From positions 62,001 through 126,000 of the forward strand of contig JAFWSJ010000011.1 of NCBI GenBank assembly GCA_017524405.1: 64,000 nt of DNA, given 5' to 3'. The notes under the pieces were generated by a model. It did no database searches. It saw only the letters and a program-made list of their open reading frames with translations, and was not told the origin of the DNA. The translations under genes and the position numbers were made by a program. The stretch comes from Candidatus Saccharimonadota bacterium (GTDB taxonomy: Bacteria > Patescibacteriota > Saccharimonadia > Saccharimonadales > Saccharimonadaceae). Below are positions 42,016-51,686 of the stretch, in pieces. The number at the start of each line of letters is the position of its first letter. Positions within the stretch are counted from its first letter, which is position 1.

Positions 42016-42024
42016 ATTTTAGCA
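42016..42024 (-). promoter_or_regulatory. Extended -10 of B1, leaderless
   Basis: TGC-TAAAAT on the minus strand, six nt before the ATG. The surrounding sequence (CTCATGCTAA...ATATGGA) matches the promoter of the type-A gene A2. Confidence 0.7.
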
Positions 42025-42052
42025 TGAGCGAGATGAAAAATATCAACGTTTT

Positions 42053-45000
42053 TTAGTATCTAGACGGCAATTCGCGCAAATAGGTCGTAGTCGCCTGGCT
42101 GAGGCGCGACATTTGGTTGAAGCTCCAGAGATAATTCGCCATATTGAGATTGAAGATTTCGGCGCGGCGAATGGCATAATTACCATTATCGGCACCAGCC
42201 GTGCGATTAAGAATCAGCTTACTAGCCACTACTGGCGCGTCGAAACGCAGCGTTTGGTTGCAACGCCCAGAACCAAGCACCGACGCACCACTCTTTCCTC
42301 CAACGGAGACCGCTTCGCTGCCAGCATATTTGCAGGTGTTAACCGACTCGGCAATAATAACCGCATTAATATAGGTCGGGTTATCTGTAATGTATACACT
42401 CTTCGCGAATATAATTACCTGCGTCAAGCCATCAATCGTACTATTTGCGCCATTGCTCGTCCCAATGTTTCCATCGATAATGACTCTTCTATCCGGCGCA
42501 TCATAGACGATCGTTCGGTTACGCCTATCGACGCCCTTGCTTGCAAATTGAGCATCGGTCAAATTCGGAAGCGAAGAGATATAAAGGTTTTTCGACGAGC
42601 GGAAGCGCACAATACCGCTACCCTCAGCGATCACGTCAGAGCCATTATACCCAGACAGATCCACATAAGCAGCACTGCCATAGTTCTTCACCGGAAGACC
42701 ATTCGTGTTAAACTCCGCACCACCACTATATCGATCCTTCATACGCTCTGAATAAATCCGCGCCGAAACACTACCGATATTCGTATTACTCGATTCGCAA
42801 TTAGCATTCGCGAAAGTTTGCGTCATGAAGGTGCAGTTATTCGTATTTGAACTTGCAGCGATCTTGTTATTATTTACGCTCGCCACGTCGTTAACGCGAG
42901 GGGCGTTCACACCCTGAGCGTTCGGATAGCCATCGCGCGAATAGCCAAGCGCCGCACCCGACACAAACAGCGAAGAATTATTATCGGTCCTCACTCTGCC
43001 AAACACGCCGTATTCTGACCAGGAGCCGAAGGTAACTTTCATCAAATCGACATTGCGATTATACTTCGCCGTCTTGAACTGAGTGGCGCTGTACGCATTC
43101 GACGACTCAACACTCATCGTCGGCTTCTTCGCAATCGTGCTGCAAGATACAGCCGTAGCCCAGTTTGCGCGATTATTTCTGTCTAGCGTAGAACCTTCAA
43201 TGAGAGCTGGTTCTAGGCCGGCAGCCACACCGGCTCCATTCACCGAACCCGCATTGCGATTGTCATGGCTGTCCGCTGGGAAAACCGAGACCTCAACGCA
43301 GACTTTATCGCCTACGCTAACGCCACTATTTGCAATAGCAATCTTCACATCTGGCAATTGCGTACCGCCGTTATCGACGGATTTTTGACTTGCCTGTTCC
43401 GTCGTACCCTCAATCAGCCCATCGCGGTTTAGTCGGATAGCGCTACGGCTACTACTCGTTACGTAGTTTTCTGTCACACCGTTAACGCTAATAACACCAC
43501 CACTTGACGAGCGATAATAATACTTCACCTCAATATCCGTCGGCTTCGTTATGGTCGCATAATTCTGTTTATCGCTCGGGAATGCGATGTTCGTCCTAGG
43601 AACAGTTACGACGCCAGGACGCATCGTCACGTCCTCGCCAAGATATGCAATCTTCCCAGAAGTCTGGTTATCGACATATGGGGTAAGCGTATAATTATAC
43701 GGTACTTTCACTTGAGCCGTAGCGGATTTGTCGCCATTATTATACTTGCTTCCGTTATTCATGCCGTAATCATTCCAAGTCAAAGTCTGCGAGAAGCTAT
43801 GACCAACATCAAGCGTCTTCGTGCGATTATTGCAGCCCGTCAAACTCCCATCCGTCGCAAAAACGCCACCGCCAACTACCTTATAGTAACCGTTCGTACC
43901 ATTCGCGCCACAAGAGTTGTAGTTGTTAATCCCGCTCGGAGAATGGAGTCGCTTACTAATGTTCGCTAGATTCGCGACAATATTGCTGCTGCTAATATTA
44001 TTGAAGTTGAAAGTCTTCGGTGTAGTACTTCCATTTCCATCACTCCCGCTATATGTCGATACGTCGTTCGAGAAAAGATAATTTCCTTTTAATTGCGCAT
44101 TAACGGCGCCGTCGCTATCGGCGCTCGGCCTAAACGAAATATTGCTCACAGTCTCGCCGCCGCCCGTTGCGCGCGCGTACACGCCACCAGCACAATAGTT
44201 ATAGCGGAAGCGAATATCGTCGCCTGGACGCGCATAAATCGAGTCCACGCCGCTAGACACAAACTTGTAGTTGTTTCCCAGCGTAGTGTTCAAGACACCA
44301 ATTTGTCCCAAATTCTGACCGTTGCTGAAACTATAAATCGAGTTTGCTAAATCTCCCTCGAGGTCACTACAGGTGCTCGACGCCTTCTTTACCTTTATGC
44401 ATACTTTCTTCGTATCATACTGAGTTGTCTCGCCCGACTTAATATAAGTCGCGAACTTAAACTCTTCACAATAAGTAATCGTTTGCCCGGCGAAAATGGT
44501 TCCAGAATACGTCTTATCTCTTGGCGTATAAGTAGTTTTTGTCGTAGTCGCCTGAGTACCGTTAGCATTGGAGGTCGTCGCATTCCCCGTCACAATGCCA
44601 GAATTCGACGTCGTTACGGTCCAAGGGTTGCCAACCGAATGGCCATTTGAATCGGTCCTCGTAATCGTATGCCTGAAGTTAATCGAATAGGTATCGCCAG
44701 AAACAGTCAAAGTCTGCTCATCGCCAGGATTGTCCGTCGTGCTAGTGACAGAAGCGTCGCCAGAAGAAGCCTTAGCAGTGACCGCACCAGTATAGGTCGA
44801 CGGCAAAGCCTTCATGACGTTGACGTAAACCGGGGAAACACCTTCTCCGCCATTATTGAAGCCATACTTGCGATGCATGTATAGAATATATTGGTCGTAA
44901 GTGCTGTACGATTTATGAACCGAAAATGAAGAGACGAATTTATCCATATCGATTTTGACAGTCACTTTTCTCGGGTTCGACCAGTGATATTCGCTATCCG

Positions 45001-45565
45001 ACAAACTACTCTCTTTTGAGCGGATAAAACACTCGTAATGACTGCTGTTTTCGCAGTCAGAACTCCATCCAGAGCCCTTGGTGATGCCTACGCTGCCCCA
45101 ACATTTCGACGTGGTATTGTTATTGGCTGCCGATTTCGTGCTACAAAGCCTCACTTTCGTTGCATAAACCGTTTTGTTTACTTGATGCCTAACGGAGCTT
45201 ACAATCGATGCCGTAACAGTACCGGTCCTCGGGAATATGTTATTTACGTTTACTCTATATTTCCCACTGCCAAGGGAGGTAAAGCCATCAGCGTCCGACG
45301 CAAGCCAAACAACCGCCCGCGTGCCAGAAGCCGCACACGCCCAGTTGACACCATAATCGTTATCGCCAGGCGCCACTTTAGTAATATCGGAATATGGTTT
45401 CGGAGTATTATCGTTCACCTTAAATTTATTCTTCGCGGCACTCTTACAATCAGAAGAGCTAAAAGCGGAGACATTACGCCCGGGAATAGTAACAGCGGCT
45501 AGCGCAGAGACGAAAAGCCCAACGGCCAATACTCGCCAAAAGCAAAAAATCCTATCCTTCTCCAT
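42053..45565 (-). CDS. Giant surface protein B2
   Basis: A 1170-residue exported protein. I place the start at 45565, where GGAGGA lies seven nt upstream and the product begins MEKDRIFCFWRV with a signal segment (about 7-30) ending NVSA. Longer in-frame starts (up to 45625) would overlap A2 further without a ribosome site. The domain order is a B1-like N-terminal domain with several cysteines, one Ig-like repeat (STYTGAVTAK...CIKVKKAS), then the common roughly 750-residue core with IYARPGDDIRFRYNYCAG, PADSHDNRNAG and FAKSVYITDNPTYINAVII, and the tail ending LPSRY. The start overlaps the end of A2 by 14 nt, so the two are one unit. Confidence 0.85.
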   Translation of the reverse strand: MEKDRIFCFWRVLAVGLFVSALAAVTIPGRNVSAFSSSDCKSAAKNKFKVNDNTPKPYSDITKVAPGDNDYGVNWACAASGTRAVVWLASDADGFTSLGSGKYRVNVNNIFPRTGTVTASIVSSVRHQVNKTVYATKVRLCSTKSAANNNTTSKCWGSVGITKGSGWSSDCENSSHYECFIRSKESSLSDSEYHWSNPRKVTVKIDMDKFVSSFSVHKSYSTYDQYILYMHRKYGFNNGGEGVSPVYVNVMKALPSTYTGAVTAKASSGDASVTSTTDNPGDEQTLTVSGDTYSINFRHTITRTDSNGHSVGNPWTVTTSNSGIVTGNATTSNANGTQATTTKTTYTPRDKTYSGTIFAGQTITYCEEFKFATYIKSGETTQYDTKKVCIKVKKASSTCSDLEGDLANSIYSFSNGQNLGQIGVLNTTLGNNYKFVSSGVDSIYARPGDDIRFRYNYCAGGVYARATGGGETVSNISFRPSADSDGAVNAQLKGNYLFSNDVSTYSGSDGNGSTTPKTFNFNNISSSNIVANLANISKRLHSPSGINNYNSCGANGTNGYYKVVGGGVFATDGSLTGCNNRTKTLDVGHSFSQTLTWNDYGMNNGSKYNNGDKSATAQVKVPYNYTLTPYVDNQTSGKIAYLGEDVTMRPGVVTVPRTNIAFPSDKQNYATITKPTDIEVKYYYRSSSGGVISVNGVTENYVTSSSRSAIRLNRDGLIEGTTEQASQKSVDNGGTQLPDVKIAIANSGVSVGDKVCVEVSVFPADSHDNRNAGSVNGAGVAAGLEPALIEGSTLDRNNRANWATAVSCSTIAKKPTMSVESSNAYSATQFKTAKYNRNVDLMKVTFGSWSEYGVFGRVRTDNNSSLFVSGAALGYSRDGYPNAQGVNAPRVNDVASVNNNKIAASSNTNNCTFMTQTFANANCESSNTNIGSVSARIYSERMKDRYSGGAEFNTNGLPVKNYGSAAYVDLSGYNGSDVIAEGSGIVRFRSSKNLYISSLPNLTDAQFASKGVDRRNRTIVYDAPDRRVIIDGNIGTSNGANSTIDGLTQVIIFAKSVYITDNPTYINAVIIAESVNTCKYAGSEAVSVGGKSGASVLGSGRCNQTLRFDAPVVASKLILNRTAGADNGNYAIRRAEIFNLNMANYLWSFNQMSRLSQATTTYLRELPSRY

Positions 45566-46364
45566 TGCTGTCATCCTCCATATTCTTCGCTCTTTCCTGA
45601 ATAATCCCCTCGTATTTCGCGACATTCTTCTCGTCGCCGAGAATAGAATATAGCTTCTTCAACCAACCAGCGGAATTAATTGACTGGTCGATCTCATCGG
45701 CTTTTTTTGCATCGTCAAGCAATTTCTCGGCAAAGCCATCAATCTCGCCTAGAAGCTCCAGTTTTCGATACAGACAGGCGAGCCTGATCTCCTCATCTTC
45801 ATAGGCTTCATATTTTTCCCCAAGGTACTCATAAATCTTATTAGCATCCTTTGCGATTTTTGCGTCGGTCTCATCGGAATAATAGCTCGCAACACTATTC
45901 AGTGCCTCCTGACGCTCCTCTTCACTGAGCACCACCGGCTCTTTTGGCTTCCAATAAGTGTTATACATATAAACTAGACCCGCCCCAGAGCCAAACAACA
46001 AGAACGCAGCAAAAGAGGCTATAAGAATCTTTTTCTTTTTGCTAGACATCGGAACATGCTCTTTTTGGGGCATAGCGCTCCGAGCCTCCTGTTTCTTCCG
46101 CCTTCGCTCTTCTTTTACAATGCGCTTCGCCTCGACCCTCATCCGCTTCTGCTCTTCCTTCTTTTTCCGCTCGCGGTCTTCAGGCTTATCAAAATACTCA
46201 GAACTATCAACCCTAGTAATATTAGAGGAATGAAAATGCATGTCTTCTGCAGGAATTGCCTCTGCAGAATTATTACTCTCCACTGCCCCACCAGATTCTG
46301 CAACCGGGTTCGTATCCGGCACAAAATCTACGGCACCAGAAGACTCCACATCTCCACTGTCCAT
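45552..46364 (-). CDS. Type-A tether protein A2 (bitopic, TPR-like exodomain)
   Basis: A 270-residue single-pass protein. Its N-terminus MDSGDVESSGAVDFVPD is shared with A3. Next come the common motif (AEDMHFHSSNITRVDSSEYF, DKPEDRERKKKEEQKRM), QKEHVPMSS, a membrane segment (about 112-135) ending MYNTYWK, and a helical TPR-like extracellular domain (IYEYLGEKYEAYEDEEIRL, ACLYRKLELLG). That domain is clearly homologous to A1. It is leaderless (TAATAT six nt upstream) and followed by B2 with a 14-nt overlap. Same proposed role as A1. Confidence 0.82.
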   Translation of the reverse strand: MDSGDVESSGAVDFVPDTNPVAESGGAVESNNSAEAIPAEDMHFHSSNITRVDSSEYFDKPEDRERKKKEEQKRMRVEAKRIVKEERRRKKQEARSAMPQKEHVPMSSKKKKILIASFAAFLLFGSGAGLVYMYNTYWKPKEPVVLSEEERQEALNSVASYYSDETDAKIAKDANKIYEYLGEKYEAYEDEEIRLACLYRKLELLGEIDGFAEKLLDDAKKADEIDQSINSAGWLKKLYSILGDEKNVAKYEGIIQERAKNMEDDSNGEG

Positions 46365-46370
46365 ATATCT

Positions 46371-46379
46371 ATATTAGCA
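46371..46379 (-). promoter_or_regulatory. Extended -10 of the A2-B2 unit, leaderless
   Basis: TGC-TAATAT on the minus strand, six nt before the A2 ATG, in the 39-nt gap after B3. Confidence 0.68.
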
Positions 46380-46403
46380 TGAGCGCAATAAAAATGTATA
46401 CTT

Positions 46404-49400
46404 TTAATACCGAGTCGGTAATTCACGAGAATAAGTTGTTGCCGCCTGGCTGAGACGAGACATCTGGTTGAAGCTCCAAAGGAAATTCGCCATGTTGAGG
46501 TTGAAGATTTCGGCACGGCGAATCGCATCGTCACCATTTCCGGCACCCGCAGTACGATTCAGCGCTAATTTTTTCACTACGACTGGCGCATCAAAGCGAA
46601 GTGACTGATTGCACACGTTGCTACTAATAATACTAGCGCCGGACTTGCCGCCAACTGCGACCCTAGTGCCTGAATCAAATCTACAAGTATTAACATTATC
46701 AGCAATAATCACGGCATTAATATATGTAGGTTGACTCGTAAAGTATACATTCTTCGCTATAATGATCACCTGCGTCAAATCGTCCGACCCAACCTTAAGG
46801 CCACCATCATAGTTTAGATTACCATCAATTACGATACTGTTTTCAGGCGCACTGTAAACTATAGTATGGTTCGGACTCTCAATGCCTTTCTCGGCAAATT
46901 GCTCATTCGAAATATTCGGCAATGAACTAATATAGAGATTCTTCTTGCTGTCAAAACGAATAATACCGGAAGGCGAAACAATCACGTCGCTTCCGCTGTA
47001 TCCGGATACGTCGTAATAAGTAGCAGTACCGCCGAATACTTTAGTCGGCAAACCAGTTATTTCAAACGTCCCGCCAGACGAAGCATAACGCTCTTTTATA
47101 CGCTGTTCGTATTGGCTTGCCATCACGCCACCAATCGAAGTGCTGCTAGTATTGCAATTCGCATTCGCAAAAGTCTGCGTCATAAAAGTGCACTCGTTCG
47201 AGTTTGTCTTTGTGGATACCTTGTTCCCGTCCGCACTCGCATCGTCGTTCGCGCGAGTCACATTCGCCACTCCATTTGCGCCCGAATAGCCATTACGCGA
47301 GTAGCCAAGCGCTGCGCCAGAAGCAAAGAGTGAAGCGTTAGACGAATTACTTACCCATACGCGACCGAATACGCCATATTCCGACCAAGAGCCAAAGTTA
47401 AACTTCTTTGAGCCAATAGTTCTCGTGTAATTTGCCGTTTTGAAGCTAGTGGCACTATAGGCATTCGAGGACTCGACACTCATCGACGGCTTCTTTGCGA
47501 TCGTGCTACAAGACACTGAGCTAACCCAATTCGATCCATTGCCAGAGCCATCGCTTATGGCAATATTATTATTGCCTGCACCATATACCGAAGCCGCATC
47601 TTTCTCGTCATGGCTGTCGGCCGGATAAACCGATACCTCAACGCAAACCTTATCGCCAACGCTCACGCCAGAGTTAGGAATCTGAATGTTTACCACTGGC
47701 AACTGGTTACCGCCATTATCGACGGACGTCTGGCTCTCCTGACCGGTCGTGCCGCTCAGATAGCCCTGGTTATTCAAGCGCGCCCCAGACCTGCTGCTAT
47801 TTGGCGCCGAAGCCTCGCTAATAATGCTCCCGCTAGCAGTCTTGAAATAATATTTAACATTTATTTCCGTTGGCTTCGTAATTGTAGCGTAATTCTGCTT
47901 GCCGCTTGGGAATGCAGTATTTGTACGTGCAACCGTCACAACACCAGGCGTCATCTTTAGAGACTCGCCAAGATATGCAACCTTACCGGTGTTACCGCTA
48001 TTGTTCGTCACATATGGTCTCAAGACGTAGTTGTACGGGACTACAACACTTGCCGAAGCGGTCCTTGGGGAATTGCCGAACGAACTTCCATTATAAGTCT
48101 GTTCATTCCAATTTAGCTTCTGCGTAATAACGCTGCCGACATCTATCGCGCCAACATCATATGTGCTATTGCGGGCGCAGTCGTCCTTACCGGCAATCTG
48201 ATAATAACCATCTTGCGTATTCGCCCCGCAAAGATAATTCTTGCCAGCCTGGCCATTTGGCGACCAGAAATCACCAACCAGGTTCTTGCCTCTCAAAAAA
48301 TTATAATTATGGCCATCATCGTAACTATGCCAGAAGCGCGGATTATAGAAAGTGCCATCAACTACCGACACGGACTGGCGGAATAAGTATCCATTCCCCC
48401 CATTATTTAGCCTCGTACTCTCGCCAGACGCCGAATAAGTCACGGTGTTCGATAAGTTCTTTTCTCGAATCGGATATAGTACGCCGGCACACATCTTATA
48501 GTAGAAGCGAATATTATCTGCTGGTCGCGCAAAAATCGAAACACCCATTTCCGAATAAGGCGTCGTATAAGTGGGGTCGCCATCACCAGTCAAATCATAG
48601 TTCTTTACGCCAATTTTACCAACGTTAGCGCCGTAATTTAGGCCGTACTGGAAACCTGGGAAATCATCGCAGGTCGCATTATCGCGCCAAACCGTCACGC
48701 ATTCCGACGCAGTCGCTGTAATATTTCCATTCGATGCGTCAATTTTACTCTTATAGGTTATATTGCCGCAGAATGTGATCGACTCTCCATAACGAAGATT
48801 TCCAGAATAAGTCTGCCCGGTAATATCGTCTCCCTTGCTCTGACCTTCCGTTCTATACGCTGCCCCGCTCGCTTCGTGGCTAGGAGAAGGAATACTGCCA
48901 TCTTTCTTCATCTCCGTATTCCACGGATCCCCGACCGTATCGCCGGCCGTGTCATTATTACGTTTGATATTATATGCAAAGTTTACAGTATACTTGCCCT
49001 CCGAATCGGTAATCTTCACCTTCTTGTTACTATCGATCGACGCATTCGTGCTGCCGTTTTTTACAGTAGGCGTCACACTCGCAGTAAACGTGGCCGGCGG
49101 ACGTTTCAGAACAATGGTTCTCTCTCCGGCAGATGCATAGGCCTTATTATTAACATTCGAAAGACGATATTGAAGTTCATGTTTATAAGTCTTCGCCTGC
49201 CCAGGAGTCAACGAAGCCCTATACCCACCAGAACCATTAGCATACTCAGTCGTTGAATATACTGGTTTATATTCATGGTCGGTAACGGCCTCGAACCTTA
49301 TACTTCCCTCAGCCGTGTCGGACCCTAGCCAATCGTTCTTTATCACCTTATAAGGCTCATCCTCGCCCGTAATAATCCCCATATCTCTTCTAATAAAATG

Positions 49401-50738
49401 GCTAAAAATTATTGGTTTACTAGTCGCACTATTAACGGTAATCGGGTTACTGGCACTAATCTCTGCGCCATTATAGGTCAATGATCCATCATAACTAAGA
49501 TCAGTCTTCCCTGTAAATTTGCTATACGGGGCCGTGTCGATCGTAGTACCACACTTGCTACCGCCCCATTCGAATGCAAAATCGGTCGTGTCAATCAAGA
49601 ATAGAGCACTCGTGCTGTTGTCGTCAGTCGCGCCGTTCTCGGAATTCGTGCAGTGGTTCCAAACATTCGTGCCGCTCACATTTACTAGAAAATTATGATA
49701 AATCGTATCGTCGTCAAAGACGAGCTCCTGTTCACCCGCGCGAACGGCCTTCTTACACTCGCCGTGTGTCCCGCCATCAAGGATATCTACCATCGAGACA
49801 TAGGTCTTCAGCCTTTTGCCGTCAACTTCTTCGTCGACGGCGCCCCTGATGTTGCCATCCCCGTCCCTCAAAAATTTGAAGTGCTCCGCATAGCGATAAG
49901 CCGAACTATACTCATTTGCGCCTTCTTTAGAGTGCATCCTATCGCCAATATCTATATCATTGAGTGCCCAAATCATCTTTTTTCCATCGATCTTATCGTG
50001 AGTCAAATGGTCATGGAGCTCGACCTTTACGTCAAAAATCGCACCGCCACGACAACGAGATTTGTCGACAAGCGACTTCCCAGAGAAAAATGACCAACCC
50101 TTACGCGCCTCATATCCAGAGTTCATGTTGTTGCCGTAGCCATACGCAATCGATACCACGGTCGAAGGACCGTCGTCCTTATCGCACGCGTATGTCCTAA
50201 CTCTAATATTCGAAATTGTCATGTACACGTCGTATGCTGCGCCAGTCTGTACATCAATTGCCGCCTCCGACGAAACAATCTTGATATAATCATTAGCTCC
50301 GTTATAAGTATAAGTTTTTTCGGTCGTCGAATCGCCATGGTTCCATGCAATAGCATAGCTATTTCCATGGTTTTCACCCTCGAAAACCATGTTTGTCGTT
50401 TTGTCTTTGTCTTTCGCATAGCAATCGAATGCACTACTCGTAGTCCCACTGAACGAGATGCTATAACCAGCCCATTCCGGGTGCTTGTTATCGTCGCCAG
50501 TATGCTTTTTGTTATAGCAAGCATAGTAGAAGCCGACCTTGTTTCGGTCCAATATGACGTCCGTCGGAATCATTTCGTTCTTAATGACAAGATTACCTTC
50601 CACCGTACTATATGCCTGGTCGTGCTTTCCCTCGATAGAAGCAACCCCTGCCGCCGAAACGCCTGGCGAACAAATCGCCGCTAAACCCACAGCAACTATC
50701 ATCGCCACCAGAACCGAAAGCATCTTCCGCTTAGTCAT
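46404..50738 (-). CDS. Giant surface protein B3
   Basis: A 1444-residue exported protein. The start is ATG 50738 with GGGGGAG six nt upstream; it overlaps the A3 stop (TGATG), and a GTG three nt earlier is too close to the SD. The signal peptide ends near CSPGVSAAG (about 30). A roughly 400-residue N-terminal domain differs from B1/B2 (VGFYYACYNKKHTGDDNK, SGYEARKGWSFFSG). Two Ig-like repeats follow, then the common core (IFARPADNIRFYYKMCAG, YPADSHDEKDA, SCSTIAKKPSMSVESSN, IIAKNVYFTSQPTYINAVII) and the tail ending LPTRY. It is the largest protein in the window. Many cysteines suggest disulfides. Confidence 0.85.
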   Translation of the reverse strand: MTKRKMLSVLVAMIVAVGLAAICSPGVSAAGVASIEGKHDQAYSTVEGNLVIKNEMIPTDVILDRNKVGFYYACYNKKHTGDDNKHPEWAGYSISFSGTTSSAFDCYAKDKDKTTNMVFEGENHGNSYAIAWNHGDSTTEKTYTYNGANDYIKIVSSEAAIDVQTGAAYDVYMTISNIRVRTYACDKDDGPSTVVSIAYGYGNNMNSGYEARKGWSFFSGKSLVDKSRCRGGAIFDVKVELHDHLTHDKIDGKKMIWALNDIDIGDRMHSKEGANEYSSAYRYAEHFKFLRDGDGNIRGAVDEEVDGKRLKTYVSMVDILDGGTHGECKKAVRAGEQELVFDDDTIYHNFLVNVSGTNVWNHCTNSENGATDDNSTSALFLIDTTDFAFEWGGSKCGTTIDTAPYSKFTGKTDLSYDGSLTYNGAEISASNPITVNSATSKPIIFSHFIRRDMGIITGEDEPYKVIKNDWLGSDTAEGSIRFEAVTDHEYKPVYSTTEYANGSGGYRASLTPGQAKTYKHELQYRLSNVNNKAYASAGERTIVLKRPPATFTASVTPTVKNGSTNASIDSNKKVKITDSEGKYTVNFAYNIKRNNDTAGDTVGDPWNTEMKKDGSIPSPSHEASGAAYRTEGQSKGDDITGQTYSGNLRYGESITFCGNITYKSKIDASNGNITATASECVTVWRDNATCDDFPGFQYGLNYGANVGKIGVKNYDLTGDGDPTYTTPYSEMGVSIFARPADNIRFYYKMCAGVLYPIREKNLSNTVTYSASGESTRLNNGGNGYLFRQSVSVVDGTFYNPRFWHSYDDGHNYNFLRGKNLVGDFWSPNGQAGKNYLCGANTQDGYYQIAGKDDCARNSTYDVGAIDVGSVITQKLNWNEQTYNGSSFGNSPRTASASVVVPYNYVLRPYVTNNSGNTGKVAYLGESLKMTPGVVTVARTNTAFPSGKQNYATITKPTEINVKYYFKTASGSIISEASAPNSSRSGARLNNQGYLSGTTGQESQTSVDNGGNQLPVVNIQIPNSGVSVGDKVCVEVSVYPADSHDEKDAASVYGAGNNNIAISDGSGNGSNWVSSVSCSTIAKKPSMSVESSNAYSATSFKTANYTRTIGSKKFNFGSWSEYGVFGRVWVSNSSNASLFASGAALGYSRNGYSGANGVANVTRANDDASADGNKVSTKTNSNECTFMTQTFANANCNTSSTSIGGVMASQYEQRIKERYASSGGTFEITGLPTKVFGGTATYYDVSGYSGSDVIVSPSGIIRFDSKKNLYISSLPNISNEQFAEKGIESPNHTIVYSAPENSIVIDGNLNYDGGLKVGSDDLTQVIIIAKNVYFTSQPTYINAVIIADNVNTCRFDSGTRVAVGGKSGASIISSNVCNQSLRFDAPVVVKKLALNRTAGAGNGDDAIRRAEIFNLNMANFLWSFNQMSRLSQAATTYSRELPTRY

Positions 50739-51610
50739 CACTTCTCCCCCTTTCTTGTGCCTAACAAATAGGCATCTATCGCTTCGCTTACGCTCTTATA
50801 CGTTTCGACCTCGCTATTATGAGAATATGCGATGCCGCTCTGCACAATTGTCATAGAAAATATATCTTCCCCACTCCTCTTTTCGTAACTGAACAAATGA
50901 TACATTCCAGATTCATCAAATTTTGGGAGCATTTTCACCGCTTCAAGATATCTTCCCTTTGGGTACACAGCACCTGCCTGAGGATAATACTCAGCCACCA
51001 AATCGCCATTATATTTAGCAACAAGCTCATTAATCTGAGTCTCGCTCAGCTCTTTTCCTGCAACTTCTTCAAAGAAGCGCAAGATAGGAGTCATATTTTC
51101 ACTCACATACTTCCGGTCATTAGCGTCGTTAATGTCTTTAATAATCTTCGGCACGAAAATCACACCGCAAACAATAAGCGTAACGGCCACAATTGCAGCT
51201 ACATAAATATACCAACGCTTCGCCCTGCGGCCGAGGAATCCTCTAATACGTGCTTGGCGATGCTCGCTCTCAAGCCTACTTTGTTCCTTTTTAAGCGCCT
51301 CCTCCTGCGCTACGACATCACTAGATGCTCCACTAATCTTGTCTTTTTTCTTCGATTCCTTCGAAACGCGCTTTGCCTCAGCTTCCATGCGCCTCTTTTC
51401 GGCGCGCTCCTTGCGCTTTTTATCTTCCGGCTTATCAAAATAATCAGCGTCATCGGACCTATCAATATCAGTGGCACGAAAACGTATATCTTCTGCGGCA
51501 ACTTTTCCCACAGAATTCATATCTACTGGCCCACCAGACTTCTCTTTAGGACTATTGTCCGGCTTAAAATCCACGGCACCACCAGAGAACTCCACATCTC
51601 CACTGTCCAT
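50738..51610 (-). CDS. Type-A tether protein A3 (bitopic, divergent exodomain)
   Basis: A 290-residue single-pass protein. The start MDSGDVEFSGGAVDFKPD is nearly identical to A2. The common motif follows (AEDIRFRATDIDRSDDADYF, DKPEDKKRKERAEKRRM, EAEAKRVSKES), then a longer coiled basic region. A membrane segment lies at about 133-155 (YIYVAAIVAVTLIVCGVIF). The extracellular domain (about 160-285) is unlike A1/A2: KELSETQINELVAKYNGDLV, AVYPKGRYLEAVKML, HLFSYEKRSGEDIFSMTIVQ. The inside part is thus conserved and the outside part variable. Leaderless, and directly coupled to B3 by a TGATG overlap. Confidence 0.82.
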   Translation of the reverse strand: MDSGDVEFSGGAVDFKPDNSPKEKSGGPVDMNSVGKVAAEDIRFRATDIDRSDDADYFDKPEDKKRKERAEKRRMEAEAKRVSKESKKKDKISGASSDVVAQEEALKKEQSRLESEHRQARIRGFLGRRAKRWYIYVAAIVAVTLIVCGVIFVPKIIKDINDANDRKYVSENMTPILRFFEEVAGKELSETQINELVAKYNGDLVAEYYPQAGAVYPKGRYLEAVKMLPKFDESGMYHLFSYEKRSGEDIFSMTIVQSGIAYSHNSEVETYKSVSEAIDAYLLGTRKGEK

Positions 51611-51616
51611 ACCATT

Positions 51617-51622
51617 ATTTTA
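51617..51622 (-). promoter_or_regulatory. -10 element of the A3-B3 unit, leaderless
   Basis: TAAAAT on the minus strand, six nt before the A3 ATG. Confidence 0.65.
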
Positions 51623-51657
51623 ACGCAAGCATAATAATAGCCGCAAGCATTTTCCAA

Positions 51658-51684
51658 ACAAAAAATGCCCCGTTTGGGGCATTT
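51658..51684 (-). terminator. Rho-independent terminator of glyS
   Basis: AAATGCCCC/GGGGCATTT stem with an AAAC loop and T run on the minus strand. Confidence 0.9.
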
Positions 51685-51686
51685 CC

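Noticed and set aside
42053-45625. Longer start of B2 at 45625
   Set aside because: It would overlap A2 by 74 nt without a ribosome site and put 20 basic residues before the signal peptide; ATG 45565 has GGAGGA at seven nt.
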